Numbered from the stretch's first letter, positions 33,520 to 45,550 are shown. The stretch is 64,000 nt of DNA from Hyparrhenia diplandra (GCA_015847255.1 JADLZK010007843.1:434001-498000); one strand, 5' to 3'. The notes: generated by a model from the letters alone, not told the origin. Made by a program: numbers and translations.

Positions 33520-34010
33520 ATATAAGTGCTTATTGTTTGCAATTCGTTAATTCTATCTTTCGACCATTGATAATTTCATAAACGGTTAGGCAAACTGTGG
33601 AGATTGTTAGAAGATGAAATACAACAATACAGTAGAAATGGTTGTTGAACATTCCGTGTAGCATTTCATCTCAGTCTATATCATGGCTCTTTCGAATGCC
33701 TATAACACGTAGGAGGGAAGGAGGTTAAGTCATGTCTGCTCAAGTCTTGTGTGTACTCTTGGCTGTTCCATGATAGCCCTTCACCAGTTAACAGAAGAAC
33801 TCGAATTTCTAATCTCAGAACAGTAACAAACCAAGAAGCTCATTGCACCTTGCCACGTAAGCATCTGTATTAGAATCTTTTCCCTGCTGGATCTTATCCA
33901 TGTCTCTGCTGATATTTTCTAGCTCTAACTTTCAGTGTCTCTGCCGGATCTAACGCCCCTTGTGTATCCCAATCCCATGTACTAGAATCCTTTCATGGCC
34001 GTGTCGTCTC
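33520..34010 (-). ncRNA. 21-PHAS precursor A2, diverged site 33956-33977
   Basis: The site at 33956-33977 has core CCCTTGTGTATCCCAATCCC, with changes at four positions of the consensus, three in the miRNA 5' half. It carries a GGATCTAA lead-in like groups B and D. The promoter is of group A form: minus-strand TATA 34040-34048, then TTGAGGACGTTTAAAGGCC, CCTCGAATATTCC and the facing TATA at 34142-34149. The site-to-TATA distance is only 65 bp. A hybrid of a D-like site region with an A promoter is possible. Confidence 0.55.
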
Positions 34011-34269
34011 CACTGAATTACCTTGCTTGGCATGCTACGTATATATAAAGTGGTACCCTTGAGGACGTTTAAAGGCCAAAATACCCTCGAATATTCCTCA
34101 ATTGTTCACCATGGGCGTTTGCCTATCTGGCATACCTTAGCTATAAATAGGACTTGACATCTGAGAATAGAAAGCTCTTGTTTCCAGTGTCACATCTTAC
34201 TTTTTCTGCTCTTCTTAATAACTTGGTAGATATTTATATTTAAACCATGTTCACATGGGTTTGAGCCTC

Positions 34270-35290
34270 TAACTATGCATATCGTTGACTTGCTTTGTTT
34301 ACTGTAGTCTGACCATCTCTAAAGATTCAATGAATGGCATATATGTTCTGCATATTAATTATATTAACCTTAATTGCAGAAATTATTTCTTTGTTTTCTG
34401 TTTCATGAACAAGAGAAGAACGCTGTGTGTAGATCAAGCAGTTGCAGGGGAAACTAATCTGATTATGTATGGGCGCTACCGCTATATTGGTTGGAACAAA
34501 TCGTGTGAGGTTGTTGCGTATTCACATGGAAATGGAGATCATGTAGAGCACATGCTGGAATCCTCCAGCTGTACCGACGTGGAAGCCATGCTGAAAAGTG
34601 ATGTAAGCAGAGACGCAGGCATGACAGATGAATACGCTAGGATTACCACATGACCCGTTTCCTAACCAAATTAAGCATTTCGACGTTGGCAGTAATTTGC
34701 ACCGGCTACTGCTACCCCAATTGCTGTACAGTACCAATGTTGCATGCGATTTACACATACTCCGTATTAATTTTCGACCTCAATCTTCAATTCATTACAG
34801 AAATCACTTCATTGTTTTCTCTTTCTCGACCAAGAGGAACTCTGTACGTGGAGTAATTTCAGGCGAAACTATAAACAGGATACGGAACAGATAAATAGAA
34901 AATGCTATAGCATCTAGTCAAAGGGGGAAAACCATCAAAGATGGACGATGTGTATGAAACCCAGGTCTTCTGCGTTGTGTCACTGGATGATGGAACCCAG
35001 CTCCCAGGCTCCAAATACCAAAAAAGCCAACATGCGTACATCCCCAGCACATTGGGTAGCAAAGCAACTTGATCTTTAACTGCTGATGTACCCCATTCCC
35101 AACCCTATTATTAGACATCTCTTGGGAGGTCACCATTGAATTCCTAGTATCATCCCATCATACTCATCGCCCTCTCCGGTTTCAGACTAGCTAGTCCATT
35201 TCATTTGCTTGGTGTCAGAACTAATAGTTTTCCCTGTCTGTCTTTCCACTTTGCAGCAGGAGTAAAAATGGTGTTGACACATCTGAGAAT
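34270..35290 (-). ncRNA. 21-PHAS precursor B2 (miR2118 site 35080-35101)
   Basis: The site at 35080-35101 has core TGCTGATGTACCCCATTCCC, preceded by the B-type GATCTTTAA. The minus-strand TATA (CTATATATAG, 35319-35328) is about 220 bp upstream. The leader contains TCATACTCATCGCCCTCTCC, shared with B3 and B4. The body shows an internal repeat: GTTTTCTGTTTCATGAACAA near 34395 and GTTTTCTCTTTCTCGACCAA near 34814, each in similar context, so an older tandem duplication lies within this precursor. Confidence 0.68.
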
Positions 35291-35389
35291 CTTTTTTCCT
35301 GTCCTCGAAATGCTGTTGCTATATATAGTAATTTTCCTTGTTTACCACAAACTACTGAATAACTAGTTGCTGAGTTGATATTTGAGAAA

Positions 35390-36240
35390 ATGTAGTCGCG
35401 TTGTACGAAGATAAGATTGATCAGAGGTATTATATATATTTTTGCCTCAGTGAAGGAAAATTAGATAAAGATAAGTATAATCTGGAAAAATGTTCATTGC
35501 TACTACAACATGTAATCAAAATTAGTTATTTCTAGTTCAAGGTAACAAATAAAAGAAAAGTATATTTTTTTTCTGTCACCAGAATATTTATTCTGTTTAT
35601 GCCAGAGTAACAAGTCCACTGCTACCTGCAGTAGGCAAATGTATTCAGCCTAATTGGTAGTGATTTTTTTCTGAGCTGCACCTAAAGCTCCATGCGGTTA
35701 CTTGGAAACAGTACAGTTCTGTTTGCTGTTTGCAGCCACATGCGCAGCTGTAAAAATTTGCAGAGAGCACATCCATTTTAAAGTAGTATCGCACTCATTA
35801 TTTTGATATTTTCGTAGTCTGCATGCACAAATACCAGAACTTTGGAACCGTGTAATTAGTAGCATATCATGTGAATGCATCACCATGTAAGTTTAAAACA
35901 AAATAGCCTACAACCCAACTCAAAGCCCTCCCTGGCATTCTCTAATTGTGTAACCTCCACCCCAGAGCGCTGTATGGATGCCATGTTGTCGAGCCTGCTG
36001 TTGATGGCGATGCAAAGTTTGCCGATGGAATCAACGTGTGATTCAAGAAGTTGTTGGAGGTGCATGCCCCTCATGGATCGGGTCATCCACAACCAGTGAT
36101 GATGGTGCTAGGGCATGGACAAGCTATTAGGGACATCATCATTTAAAACTGGACCTTAAGAGAACAAATCTTGGAAGATTGTATTAATATGTGAGTCCAA
36201 TGACATAATAGGAGATGAAAGACGATGATATAAATATTTG
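35390..36240 (-). pseudogene. Decayed group C PHAS body without a site
   Basis: This stretch matches the 3' part of group C precursors (for example GATTGATCAGAGGTATTATA near 35426 against 45655, and the C1/C3 bodies near 15580 and 62545). It lies where the A-D-B-C order predicts a C unit, immediately upstream of B2. No miR2118-like motif and no C-type TATA follow before locus A3. I read it as a C unit that lost its promoter and trigger site. Confidence 0.5.
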
Positions 36241-36249
36241 TCGACTTAA

Positions 36250-36997
36250 AAGTGTTTCTCATTTTTGTTCAGTGATGGGCTTTACCCAGGCTTTAACTGA
36301 AAGTTCTGAGGTAGATAAAAATATAACAAATCGCCTTGCCAGAATCTTATATAAATTAAAGGGGTACACGAGATTACAAACCTGCTTTAACTGAAAGCAT
36401 CTAACCAAATGCAGAAGGATCACCTAAGATCCTTCGTGAATCTAGTCAACTGCAAAATATATTTATTTTTTAAATCTAGAAGCCACCTGGAAAGGGTTGG
36501 GTCTCTACGCTGAAAGACCTTTTCATTTCGGAGTTTGCATTGGTGTCTGAAGCCACGATCAGGTTGGCTTCCAAGCAGAATTCCAGTGCATGAACATAAT
36601 GATCCTTCAGTTGTCTTTCTCGTAGAGGTAGAGAGGTGTCCCAAGAAAAATCATTGTGGTCTTCTTGCATCATTAATTTTAGGACAGAGATGAAACATCT
36701 CTAGCAACTGAGGAGTGTCTTGGATACTGAGCAGATATGACTGAGTCGCAGCACAAATCATCCCCAAAGGAAACTGTGGAACCAACTCCAAGTGTTGAAC
36801 ATGCCACATCTCGGTAGATGGTGTTAAGACGCAACACATGGTGCCAGTGTAATTGTTTCCCCAAGAGAGGCACTCTTAGGCGGTGTAGTACTGCAAACCT
36901 TACTCCTGATGCGTCCCATCCCTATTACACATGTCTTCAGTGGTCACCATTGAATTCCTAGACCACTCTTGTATATGTATGCTCCTATACTTTTCTT
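36250..36997 (-). ncRNA. 21-PHAS precursor A3 (miR2118 site 36903-36924)
   Basis: The site at 36903-36924 has core TCCTGATGCGTCCCATCCCT and is among the closest to miR2118, differing in the centre and two outer positions. The lead-in GTGTAGTACTGCAAACCTTA is the A signature. The minus-strand TATA (37025-37036) is 100 bp upstream. The GGCCAAAAGGCCCTCGAATA core and the facing TATA (37121-37128) follow. A possible Helitron-like TCTCTACTACTAATAATCC begins at 37140, just past the promoter. The body resembles A1 near CCAGAATCTTATATA (36340 and 7641). Confidence 0.72.
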
Positions 36998-37139
36998 GTG
37001 TGTTTCTACTTTGCACTTTGGCAGCTATTTATAAAGTGTTGACCTTGAGGATGTGTAAAGGCCAAAAGGCCCTCGAATATTCCGGCAATATGATTGTTTG
37101 CCTTACTTGCCTTTGCAGCCTATAAATAGGATGGACCTA

Positions 37140-37195
37140 TCTCTACTACTAATAATCCACCAGTTTGAACTTTCTTAAAGCCACCCACTAATATG
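37140..37195 (+). mobile_element. Possible Helitron 5' end
   Basis: Immediately after the group A promoter, at host A37139, the sequence TCTCTACTACTAATAATCC resembles grass Helitron 5' ends. It marks the exact point where homology with A1 and A4 stops. No matching hairpin plus CTRR end was found up to 40740, so the element is not delimited. Confidence 0.35.
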
Positions 37196-38058
37196 CACTA
37201 CTACTTTTTTTCGAACGGTGGCGGACTTTTTTGATTTTTCGTGCCGTTTTCAAAACCGCCACGAAAGGAAAGTCACGGAAAATCATGTGATTTTGCATGG
37301 CGGTTTTTGGAAACCAAAAAGCCCGCCCCCATTAATGAATAAAAAAAAAAAAAAAAGAAAAATCCAATTGAAACCCTAACGGGCCCGGATCTGGGTCGCC
37401 GGGCCCATTAGGGTTTCATGTCCCGCCCGAAGCTGCAGCATAGATAGCTGCCGTGCCTCCACCCGTGATCCACTCGCCGCCGGGCGGGATGCCGCCAGCG
37501 GCCGGCCGGATCCGCGCCGCCGGGGGACGCGCCGGCCGGGCTCCGCCCGCCGCCCGTCCGCGCCCGCCCGAGCCGACGCCACCGTCTCCTTGCTGGTGAG
37601 GGCCGCACCGCCGCCGCCGTCGTGGTGCAGGTGAGGGGCCGCGCCGCCGCGCGGGAGAGGAAGGGAGGGGCGGCGCGCCGCGATGGGAGAGGAAGGGGGG
37701 GGGCGCGCGCGACGGGAGAGGAAGGGGAGGGGCCGCTCTCGGGCTTGGGAGAGGGTGAGGGGCGACCAGTTGGGGGAGAGGGTGAGTGGTGATTGAAAAA
37801 CATAAGTGTTGTATATATAGTAGACTGTAATTTAATTTGGGCTCTGATTTGGGCTGATTTGGGCTCTGATTTATGGTGGCGGTTTTTTTTATAAAAACCG
37901 CCACGATTAATCGATTTACCGTGGCAGTTATTATGACCGCCACGCAAAATAGAAAATAACTGTCACGGTTAATCATGATATTAATCGTGGCGGTTTCTCA
38001 AATGTCCGCCACGGAAAATGAAATCCAAACACCACATAAAATCAATTCTGTAGTAGTG
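37196..38058. mobile_element. CACTA element with ATG target duplication
   Basis: The 863-bp element begins CACTACTACTTTTTTTCG and ends ATTCTGTAGTAGTG, flanked by ATG on both sides (37193-37195 and 38059-38061). Subterminal repeats of the type GTGGCGG / CCGCCACG occur in both orientations near each end. The middle (37380-37790) is very GC-rich; its open frames on the minus strand are low-complexity Pro/Arg/Ala and not believed to be genes. No transposase. Confidence 0.88.
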
Positions 38059-38797
38059 ATGTCCCCCACAGTCATTAGCTACACTAAGTGCACCTAGAAA
38101 AATGCACCCAAAGCTAATCAAATTCTGAAATGTATGGTCCAGATCTACTCTGAATGCCTTCCATCTCTTACTCACTCACATCCGACGACTGATAGCGCTC
38201 ACTCATCTCTCGACCCATCCCGCAGCAACTCCACACGCGAATTGTGTTCCTCCCCCCCCCCACGCAAGTGCGCGGCTGTCCCAATCCCGATGCCCCAAAG
38301 ACGTGCGACTCTCACGATTCCCCATGCCCCCACCCCAATTGACCTAGCGGCCCTCCTCTCCCTCGAGGCACGGGCATGCGCAGAGGTGGCGCCCGGCCTC
38401 ACTGCTGGCTACGCGCAAGATCCTTCGCCTCTTCCTCTCCCCCAAGCTGTGCCGCACACAGAAGCCGCGACTGTCCCCGGCGGTGGCTGTGTGCCTCTAC
38501 GAGCTGATCTATGACGAAGAGCCAGAGATAGCGACGGCCTACTCGTGGCCGGCTGGCCGTGGCGGCTGCCAGGGGAGGTGGGCAGCGGGTGCCATGGAGT
38601 AACGGCCGGTGGATAGCAAGTGCTAAGGTTTGGGCGAAGGGGACGACGGCTTGCCTCTTCGAGGTCCCACTCGCAGTCACCGGTGCTCTGTCCTCGTCGT
38701 GGTCGTGCTCGACGTCGTGGAGTGGCCGGGCAAGATTCATCTCCGGTGTCCGGCGGCCGGCGTGCGTGCTCCACCATCGGACGCGGTGCCTGTGACT

Positions 38798-39092
38798 CGG
38801 TGCACAAATGTGCACCCCTCTCAGAGGCCATTGGATTTGCTTTAAGATTCGTGCACATCCAACCCTATAAACTATAGACTACCCACCAAATTAAACTCTA
38901 ATCTCTATATTAAACCCTTAACCCTAATCTCTATATTAAGACATCAACCCTAATCTCTATATTAAGCCATCAACCCTAATCTCTATTTTAAACCTGCACC
39001 CTAATCTCTATATTACGAACTTAACCCTAATCTCTATGCACGGATCTTAAAGCAGATCCAAATGTCTGGATGGGGTGCACATTTGTGCACCG
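38798..39092. mobile_element. MITE-like element with long terminal inverted repeats
   Basis: The 295-bp segment has about 60-bp inverted ends. The outer 18 bases, GGTGCACAAATGTGCACC, are themselves an 8-bp-arm palindrome, mirrored at the other end as GGTGCACATTTGTGCACC. Further in, TTGGATTTGCTTTAAGAT on the left matches ATCTTAAAGCAGATCCAA on the right. The middle is a minisatellite (38893-39037). No clear target duplication, so no superfamily is assigned. Confidence 0.75.
38893..39037. repeat. Telomere-like minisatellite, about six 26-bp units
   Basis: Six imperfect units share AACCCTAATCTCTATATTAA. Each contains a plant-telomere-like AACCCTAA step followed by TCTCTAT. The array fills the centre of the MITE and is not a true telomeric tract. 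Confidence 0.85.
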
Positions 39093-40184
39093 AACCACAC
39101 ACACCTTCGGCCTCCACCATCGCGCACGACATGGCACCGGCTTGCGGCGTTACACCAACAGTGTGAGCAGGCTCTCCGTCGCAACCGAGGGGCGGCCCCC
39201 GGCGGCGTCGTCGCTTGCCCCCTACGCCAGGTCTTGGTCCGGCCAGGTGAGAGGAGCAGCATCCCGCTGCGGCGCGGTGGCTCCCTGTGTGAACGCTCTC
39301 AACTCTAGCGGTGACAACGCAGAGAGGGGCATGGGGTCGGCGGTGGCGGGCTGGAACACCGCCGTTGCCGTCAGGATGAAGGCCTCCGTCGCCATTGTGC
39401 TCGCTGCTGCCGCCGCCTGCCTCAATGTGTCGATGCAGAGGCTGGAAGTCTACGTGGTGACAGCGACAGAGAAAGGCTCCGCTCAGGAGTGGCGCAACTT
39501 ATTCACCCTGCAGGGGACACTTCATGACTAATTTCCTCTGTCAGATTACATAAGCACTGTAGAATGCATGTGTGTCTGTTCAGTAATACTCTGGATTTGA
39601 ACTCTCGTACAGTTATAGTCGTGACAATTCTGAAGCACAAAGAGATTTCGGTAAGGCCCAGAACAGGTACAATCTTCAACATGTATATTTTATCTCTTTA
39701 TCATACATGTTGTTCATATCTGAAAATGATTGAGTGATGTTGATGAAAACATGTAGTTTCAGCTGCATAGGGATACATTGAGCAAAATGGATCAAAAGCG
39801 TTTGAGGATGTTGTTAACAAGGTACTATCTATTTCCTCTTAAATTTTACTGTTATCATTTGTTCAAATAACTACTGAAATTGTTGTTTCTGAACATGTTT
39901 AGAATGCTTTCTTCTTCAAAATATTCATGGTTGCAATTCATTTTATTTATGTCTTGTCATGGCTCACAACTTGAAGGACCAAGAAGGAAATTTTATTTAT
40001 GTCTTGCAATCTCGTAATGTTTGGGGATTTTGAACAACCAGATAAAATCATGTCATTTGTTTATGGTCACGAAAAATAGAAAACCGCCTGCCACAGTTAA
40101 TCGGGCCATTAACCGTGGCGGGCAAACTCAACGCCCGTCACGCAAAATGCAAGACAGTGTCTCCTAAAATCATTTTGTTACTAG

Positions 40185-40738
40185 TGAGATTTTCTTTTGG
40201 CTTGTCCTTCAAGACAGAATCAGTACTAGATCCTTCCTTAGGATGTGAAATATGCGTCTCTCAGATTATACATGTGTGCTTTGTCACTTCGCAATTGATG
40301 AGGATCTGTCCCACCTTCTCTTCCACTGTCCTTTTGCAGCAGCCTGATGGAATATGATACAAGTTTCTGTCCCTGCTTCTGATAACACTGCTTATATAAT
40401 TCAATGCTTCAAAGATCAACTCCAGGTTCCCGGCTTTATGGAAATTGTCATTACAATGTGATGGGCTGTTTGAACAATGCAAAATGATGCCATCTTCAGA
40501 ACTATTCCTCATTCTCTCAGGCGCTGCAAGGAAGTCTTGAAGAAGGAGATTGCTCTAGTTATACTAAGAGCAAAGCGAAATAATAGATCATGTTTACATT
40601 TATGGCTACCTTCTCATTTCTAATCTTTCTTATTTTCTTTCTTTCTTTTATGTATCCTGAGACTACATTGTAAAGTTTTATATTTTCAATAAAAGCCCAG
40701 TAGGGGGTGCACCCCCCTCCAGTTTCATCAAAAAAAAA
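40185..40738 (+). mobile_element. 3' end of an L1-type LINE
   Basis: The plus strand encodes, with stops, EDLSHLLFHCPFAAA followed by WN, the conserved C-terminal zinc-binding segment of plant LINE reverse transcriptases (family knowledge). The 3' part has AATAAAAGC near 40690 and a final A-run at 40731-40738. Everything upstream is missing. No target duplication could be recognised because the 5' border abuts the CACTA end. Confidence 0.65.
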
Positions 40739-40739
40739 T

Positions 40740-42750
40740 CTTGGAATTCAGAACCAAATATAGGTAGATGTATTAAACAAAACCTTCCACTATGGCGGCG
40801 TCTAATAATCCAGATTTAGGTACATGTATGGGCGTTATATTAGTTGAAACAAATCGTACGAGATTGTTGCGTACTCCCATGGAATCAGCCAGCTGTGCCA
40901 AAATGCAAGCCTAGCAGAAAAGACATGGAAGCCCAGCCAAGGCCGAAACAGTTGAATACGCCAGGAATACAACATGGCCCTTGGCAGATCGTCGACTGAA
41001 CATGCACCTGTTCCTAAATAAATAAGCATTTTACATGTTGGGGTCAATTCGCACCTACTACCCTAGTTGCCCACTAGTACCGAAAATCTTTTTTTGTGAC
41101 GGGCGTTTTTCCTTTTGCGTGGCGGGCATGGCTGCCCGTCACCAACAAAAGGTCACGGTTAATCGTGAATGAAGCCGTGGCGGGCAACATAACACGCCCG
41201 CCACGCAAAGAATGCTAACCGTGGCGGGCGGATTATAATGCCCGTCATGGTACAAGTTTTGAAAAAATAAAAAACCCCGACAGGCCCGCCGAGCCCATCC
41301 GGGCAGCAGCGCCACCGCCCACGGGATCTGCCCACACCGCCGGCAGCCGCCCGATCCGCCCGCGCCCGCCCGGTAGCCGCCCGAGGCCGCGCCCGCCGGA
41401 TCTGCCGCCGTGGAGGCCGTGCCCGCCCGGATCTGCCGCCCGTGGAGGCCACGCCCGCCCGGATGTGCCAGCGCCGCCGCGGGATCCGCTTCAGCGCCTG
41501 CCGGTAGCCGCCGTCGTGGAGGCCGCGCCGCCGGATCCACACGCGCGCCGCGGATCCTCCCGCTTCGCCCGGACGCCCGGAGAGGAAGTCGCCCGCCCGG
41601 TCGCCGGAGAAGGAGCCGCCGCCCGGTCGCCGGAGAAGGAGCCGGTCGTCATGGAGGCGGTGCCCGCCGGATCTGACCGGAGGGAGAGCGAGGGAAGCCG
41701 GACTGGGAGGGGGTGGCCGGTGGGGAAGAGCGGTGGTGGCGAGGAAGGAAGAGAGAGAGTGCATGGCTCGATCTGCTGCATGGTGACGGAGTGGTTGCGG
41801 AGAAAGAAGGATGTGCGGAGGTGATGGAGCAGTTGCATGCGAAGAGAAGGATGTGCGGGTCGGGAGAAAAAAGTGTAGACGGCGGCCGGGAGAAAGGATG
41901 GGAGCCAAGAAACCCTAGCCTCCTCTATTTATAGCAGTCACAGTTATCGGGCCTCGCCAGCCTATTGGGCTTTGTAACTTTTCTGTTGCGGGCCTTTTAG
42001 GGACGCCCGCCACGGGGAAAGATTTTTGCGTGGCGGGCACCTTAACACACGCCCGCCACGCAAAAGATTTTATTTTTGCGTGGCGTGCGTGTTAAGGTGC
42101 CCGCCACGCAAAAAATCTTTCCCGTGGCGGGCAAAACGCGCCCGCGTAAAAAAAAAAAGCTGGGCGTGGCGGGATATTTTCCGTGACGGGCAAAAAAGTG
42201 CCCGCCACGGAAAAAATTTTTGCATGTGCTCGCAAAATCATTTCGTTACTAGTGGCCGTACCACGGTTGCAATATTCTCGTATTAATTCCCACTGAGTGC
42301 ATCAATCATTTCATTGTTTTCGCTTTTTCAAACAAGGGAAACTATGTACGTAATTGCAGGGGAAACTAGAAACAAGATAAGGAATAGATGAATAGATCAT
42401 GCCGTCAGCTAGTACAGTTGCTAGCCAAAGATGATAAGGAAGATGCAATACGCATTCCTGCATGAATAACTCTACAAACTCTGGTTGAAGCCATAGCCGC
42501 ATGTATTCTGTGTTTCTTCTCTTGATATACTGCAGTCTCGAAATTGAAGCAAAGCCAGCATAAGCCCTACTGCTTGTACAGCACCTGAGAAAGAACTCGA
42601 TCTTTATTAGCTGCTGATGCATCCCATTCTCATCCCGATCGAATTCCTAGCTAGTGTGAGACCCTGATATACTCATCACCCTCTCTAGTTTCAGACTAGT
42701 CGTCTATTCCATATTGTGCATTTCCTCCTTGCACGAGGAAGCAAATGTGC
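40740..42750 (-). ncRNA. 21-PHAS precursor B3, interrupted by a CACTA element (site 42611-42632)
   Basis: The site at 42611-42632 has core TGCTGATGCATCCCATTCTC. The minus-strand TATA (CTATATATATATAG, 42777-42790) is about 145 bp upstream. The AATATTC core and the facing TATA (42937-42944) follow. The body is collinear with B1 and B5 except for the CACTA element at 41072-42254, so the downstream phased region would run into the transposon about 350 nt after the site. Sequence resumes at 41071 down to 40740 and ends beside the LINE tail. Confidence 0.68.
41072..42254. mobile_element. CACTA element with GCC target duplication inside locus B3
   Basis: The 1183-bp element begins CACTAGTACCGAAAATC and ends ATTTCGTTACTAGTG, flanked by GCC (41069-41071 and 42255-42257). 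The paralogs read GTTGCTGTACCACGG (61879-61905) and GTTGCTGTACCACGG (about 14728), the uninterrupted site. Subterminal GTGGCGGGC / GCCCGCCACG repeats are dense in both orientations at both ends, and 42040-42110 is a near-perfect inverted repeat. The centre is GC-rich without a supported gene. Confidence 0.9.
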
Positions 42751-43019
42751 TTTTTCTGTCCCCCAAATGGTGCAGCTATATATATATAGAGCTGACTGTT
42801 ACCTTGAGGCCGTGTATACAGGCCAAGTTAAGGCCCTCGAATATTCTGGAATATGATTGTATAGAGTCCATAAAGCAACATGTAGTCCAGACTATGGGTG
42901 TTCGCATTTGCCTTACCTGCTGCCTTACCATGTCTCTATAAATAACATGGCATTGTTAACGCCCTCTCTACTGAATAACTACTTGTTAGGATGATATTAA
43001 AAACATGCAGTCGGATATT

Positions 43020-44035
43020 TCATTCCATTGTCTCAAAGGAAAAGAAAAACTGTGTGAGGATAAGGTTAATTAGGGCAATTATGTATCCATATTTTTGCCG
43101 CTGTGAATAAAGTTTGTATAAAATCTGCGTATATTTGTTTGTGGCTACTGATGCAACATTAAATCATATTAAATATTTGTAGTTCAAAGTCACAAATAAG
43201 AGAAATGGACGTTTTCCCTGTCACCAGAATATTTAATCTGTGTATATCAGCCTAATTGGTTGTGATTATTTTCTGAGCCGCAGCTACAGCTGCATGCTTT
43301 TATGTAAAGCACTGCCAGTAGGCAAAATCAAACAGACGGGTCAAACAAGGAAGCAAAGGTTACTGTTCAGGCTACATAGGTAAGTTCGAATTTTCTGACG
43401 GAAGGAATAAGTTGTTTACTTATTTGGCATTTATTCATCATATTTTATTGTCATTGGTAAATGATGGATAATCAAATTCAAGGTTTTCTTTTTTCTTACA
43501 TATCGATGTGGGATGTCCTTCACTCTAAGAGGACTAATTGGAGCTTGCCACTCTGTTATGCTTCCACACAGTATACTAGCTGAAACATGGGACATTTTAT
43601 CAGGCTAAATTAACACAGTGAGCATAACTTTATCGATCATGGTAAAGTAGCTCAGACAGATTATTCAAAATCAAGAGAAGACCATGTTTGACTATAGCTC
43701 TTGTTTATAGCTTGAGGCCACTTGACCTGCTACACGACCAACATGAGGCCATTGCTCTAGCTAGCTGGGGAGAGAAACATCGGGGAATTAAACTTGAATC
43801 CATGTAGAGGGAGGCCTAGCGTCTTTTGGGAGAATTGCTAATCCATCTTGGTTGAGGAGAAGCTCCAGGAGACAGTATTGCTTCTCGTGATGAAACTGGT
43901 GGGAAAATTCTGTCTTGCAGATCACTTGATATTTTCCTTCACCGAAGACTTGAACTCCTGATGTATCACATTCCCAAAAGGAGCCTCAAGAAAAGTTTCC
44001 ATTGACATCTAACTGCATAAATACTTGTTATTCAT
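43020..44035 (-). ncRNA. 21-PHAS precursor C2 (miR2118 site 43955-43976)
   Basis: The site at 43955-43976 has core TCCTGATGTATCACATTCCC, the same as C1. The minus-strand TATA (CTATAAATAAGG, 44063-44073) is 90 bp upstream. The body matches C1 and C3; it carries an extra 100 bp or so near 43380-43520. GGAGAAGCTCCAGGAGACAG near 43857 corresponds to GGAGAAGCGCAAGGAGACAG in C1. Upstream homology continues to about 44680. Confidence 0.72.
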
Positions 44036-44239
44036 AACTTTTTATCCCTACAAAGGATTAGCCTTATTTATAGGTCACATGTCTTATATCGGACATTAAT
44101 GTTCTGACTCACCAACAATACCTACATTTAGTTTAGTCAAGAGCACAACACATATATACCCACATGAACTCTCTATATAAAACGTTGGTGTGCCTGTAAG
44201 GAATGTTTGTTGTATCCATGGTACTTCTATATGACGAGA

Positions 44240-45550
44240 AAATGGTAAACGCATAATGCTACATACATGATGAAAGTTCAGCCAACCTGTTTCTTTTTTC
44301 TTTTTTTTTTGAATGGACTATGGGAGCTCCACTTGGTAGCGCAAGCACTGTAGCACAATTATACAGGCATGCGGTTGACATTAGTTTCTTATAAAACAAC
44401 TATGGAACAAGTGTGCTGGCACTTTTAGTATTTTTGAAATGCATTTTGAGAGTCCTGGGACACAATTGGCACCGTAGAACAAGTCAATGATGTGTCATGG
44501 CGCCTCTCGTGTATTTTTTTTTTTTTTCTTAACGAGGCAACACAAACATTTCTTCAATAATGTGGCAAACAAACTAATTTACTATAATGGAGCAAAGAAA
44601 TTGAAAATACATTGTCATCACCCACGAAACTTCCTATCCACTGCCTACTCTCTAAATCTGACAGACCCATCCATGTGTATTTCCTCACATCCTGACACGG
44701 GAAACCTGCGTGTTTCTGCAGAAACGAGTGCCGGCTGTGTTTAGTTCCCCAAGTCTTTACCAAAATTTCAAAAAAATCCCATCACATCGAAGCATTAAAT
44801 GTACCAAAAGATACATGTACATATTAGGAAATGGAAGATATACGTGTATGTAGCATTGTGCATCATGAATTATCATGCTACCAAGAAGTACATATAGTTG
44901 CGAGGCAACAAGGAAATGGATCATGCACCATGCTACATGAATAAGTCTACATTTTCTGGCATGAGCCATATAACCCCAGGTCTTCTGCGTTTCTTCTGGC
45001 AGTGCTCGTGGCAAATTAATAATTGAAAAGATGCGAGGAAAACATATATGTACTAGTGCAAGTGGTGAGAAAAATTCTCGCATACTATATGAAAATGTAT
45101 GTCTCGTGCATGGAGATGGAGGATGGCCGGCGTGCTATGTCGACAGAAGCTGCCGCCTTAAATCTGGTAAACCGTTGCTAAACAGAACACTTCCTTACTA
45201 ATGGCATGCATTTTTAGGGGTGTTGCAGCTAGGGATAGAAGCCCGGTGGCCCACAGTTGGGATTGAATCCACGCAGAGGCTGGAGGGGTATCATAGGATA
45301 TATTATATATAAGGTTCCCGTGGCAAAACAGCTCTGGTTGCTCGGAAACAACAAGCGAGGGAAACATATTTGTACTAGTGCAAGTGGTGAGCAAAATTCT
45401 CCCATACTAGACAACGGGTGTTTGCCATAACTAGGCTATAAATAAGATAAGATGGCATTGTAGCTGATGTGACAGCTGAGAAAATAAAGCCGTTATTTGC
45501 AATGTCTTATTTTCCTTGTTTACCCAATGCAAACTACTGAATAACTACAT
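44240..45550. other. Upstream flank of C2 and a decayed PHAS unit
   Basis: 44240-44680 is the duplicated C flank. 44750-45420 resembles PHAS body sequence (CAGGTCTTCTGCGTTTCTTC near 44979 against 34960). It contains a direct repeat, GTACTAGTGCAAGTGGTGAG, at about 45050 and 45372. At 45420 it joins directly to group A/B promoter sequence with TATAAATA at 45437, so the stretch with site and proximal promoter has been deleted. No miR2118 motif remains. Confidence 0.45.

Larger units (their letters stand above)
38062..40184. other. GC-rich gene fragments inside a transposon nest, ending in a CACTA right end
   Basis: 38160-38790 and 39095-39530 are GC-rich with overlapping frames on both strands, split by a MITE (38798-39092). 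The plus-strand frame reaching 39531 has a hydrophobic Ala-rich segment but no family I recognise. 39530-40070 contains exon-like blocks (GYIEQNGSKAFEDVVNK, about 39766-39821, with AG and GT borders). 40075-40184 has GTGGCGGGC-type subterminal repeats and ends TTTGTTACTAGTG, a CACTA right terminus whose left partner I could not find. Captured host exons in a CACTA element are the likeliest reading. Confidence 0.4.

Noticed and set aside
37408..37976. Two overlapping minus-strand frames of about 180 codons
   Set aside because: Low-complexity Pro/Ser/Arg/Ala inside a CACTA element; not conserved in form with a known protein.
38893..39037. Telomere remnant
   Set aside because: Units are 26 bp with only one AACCCTAA step each and lie inside a MITE, unlike a plant telomere tract.
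41139..41908. Minus-strand frames of 133-249 codons in the CACTA element
   Set aside because: Gly/Arg/Ala-rich and compositionally driven, without a transposase or host-protein motif.
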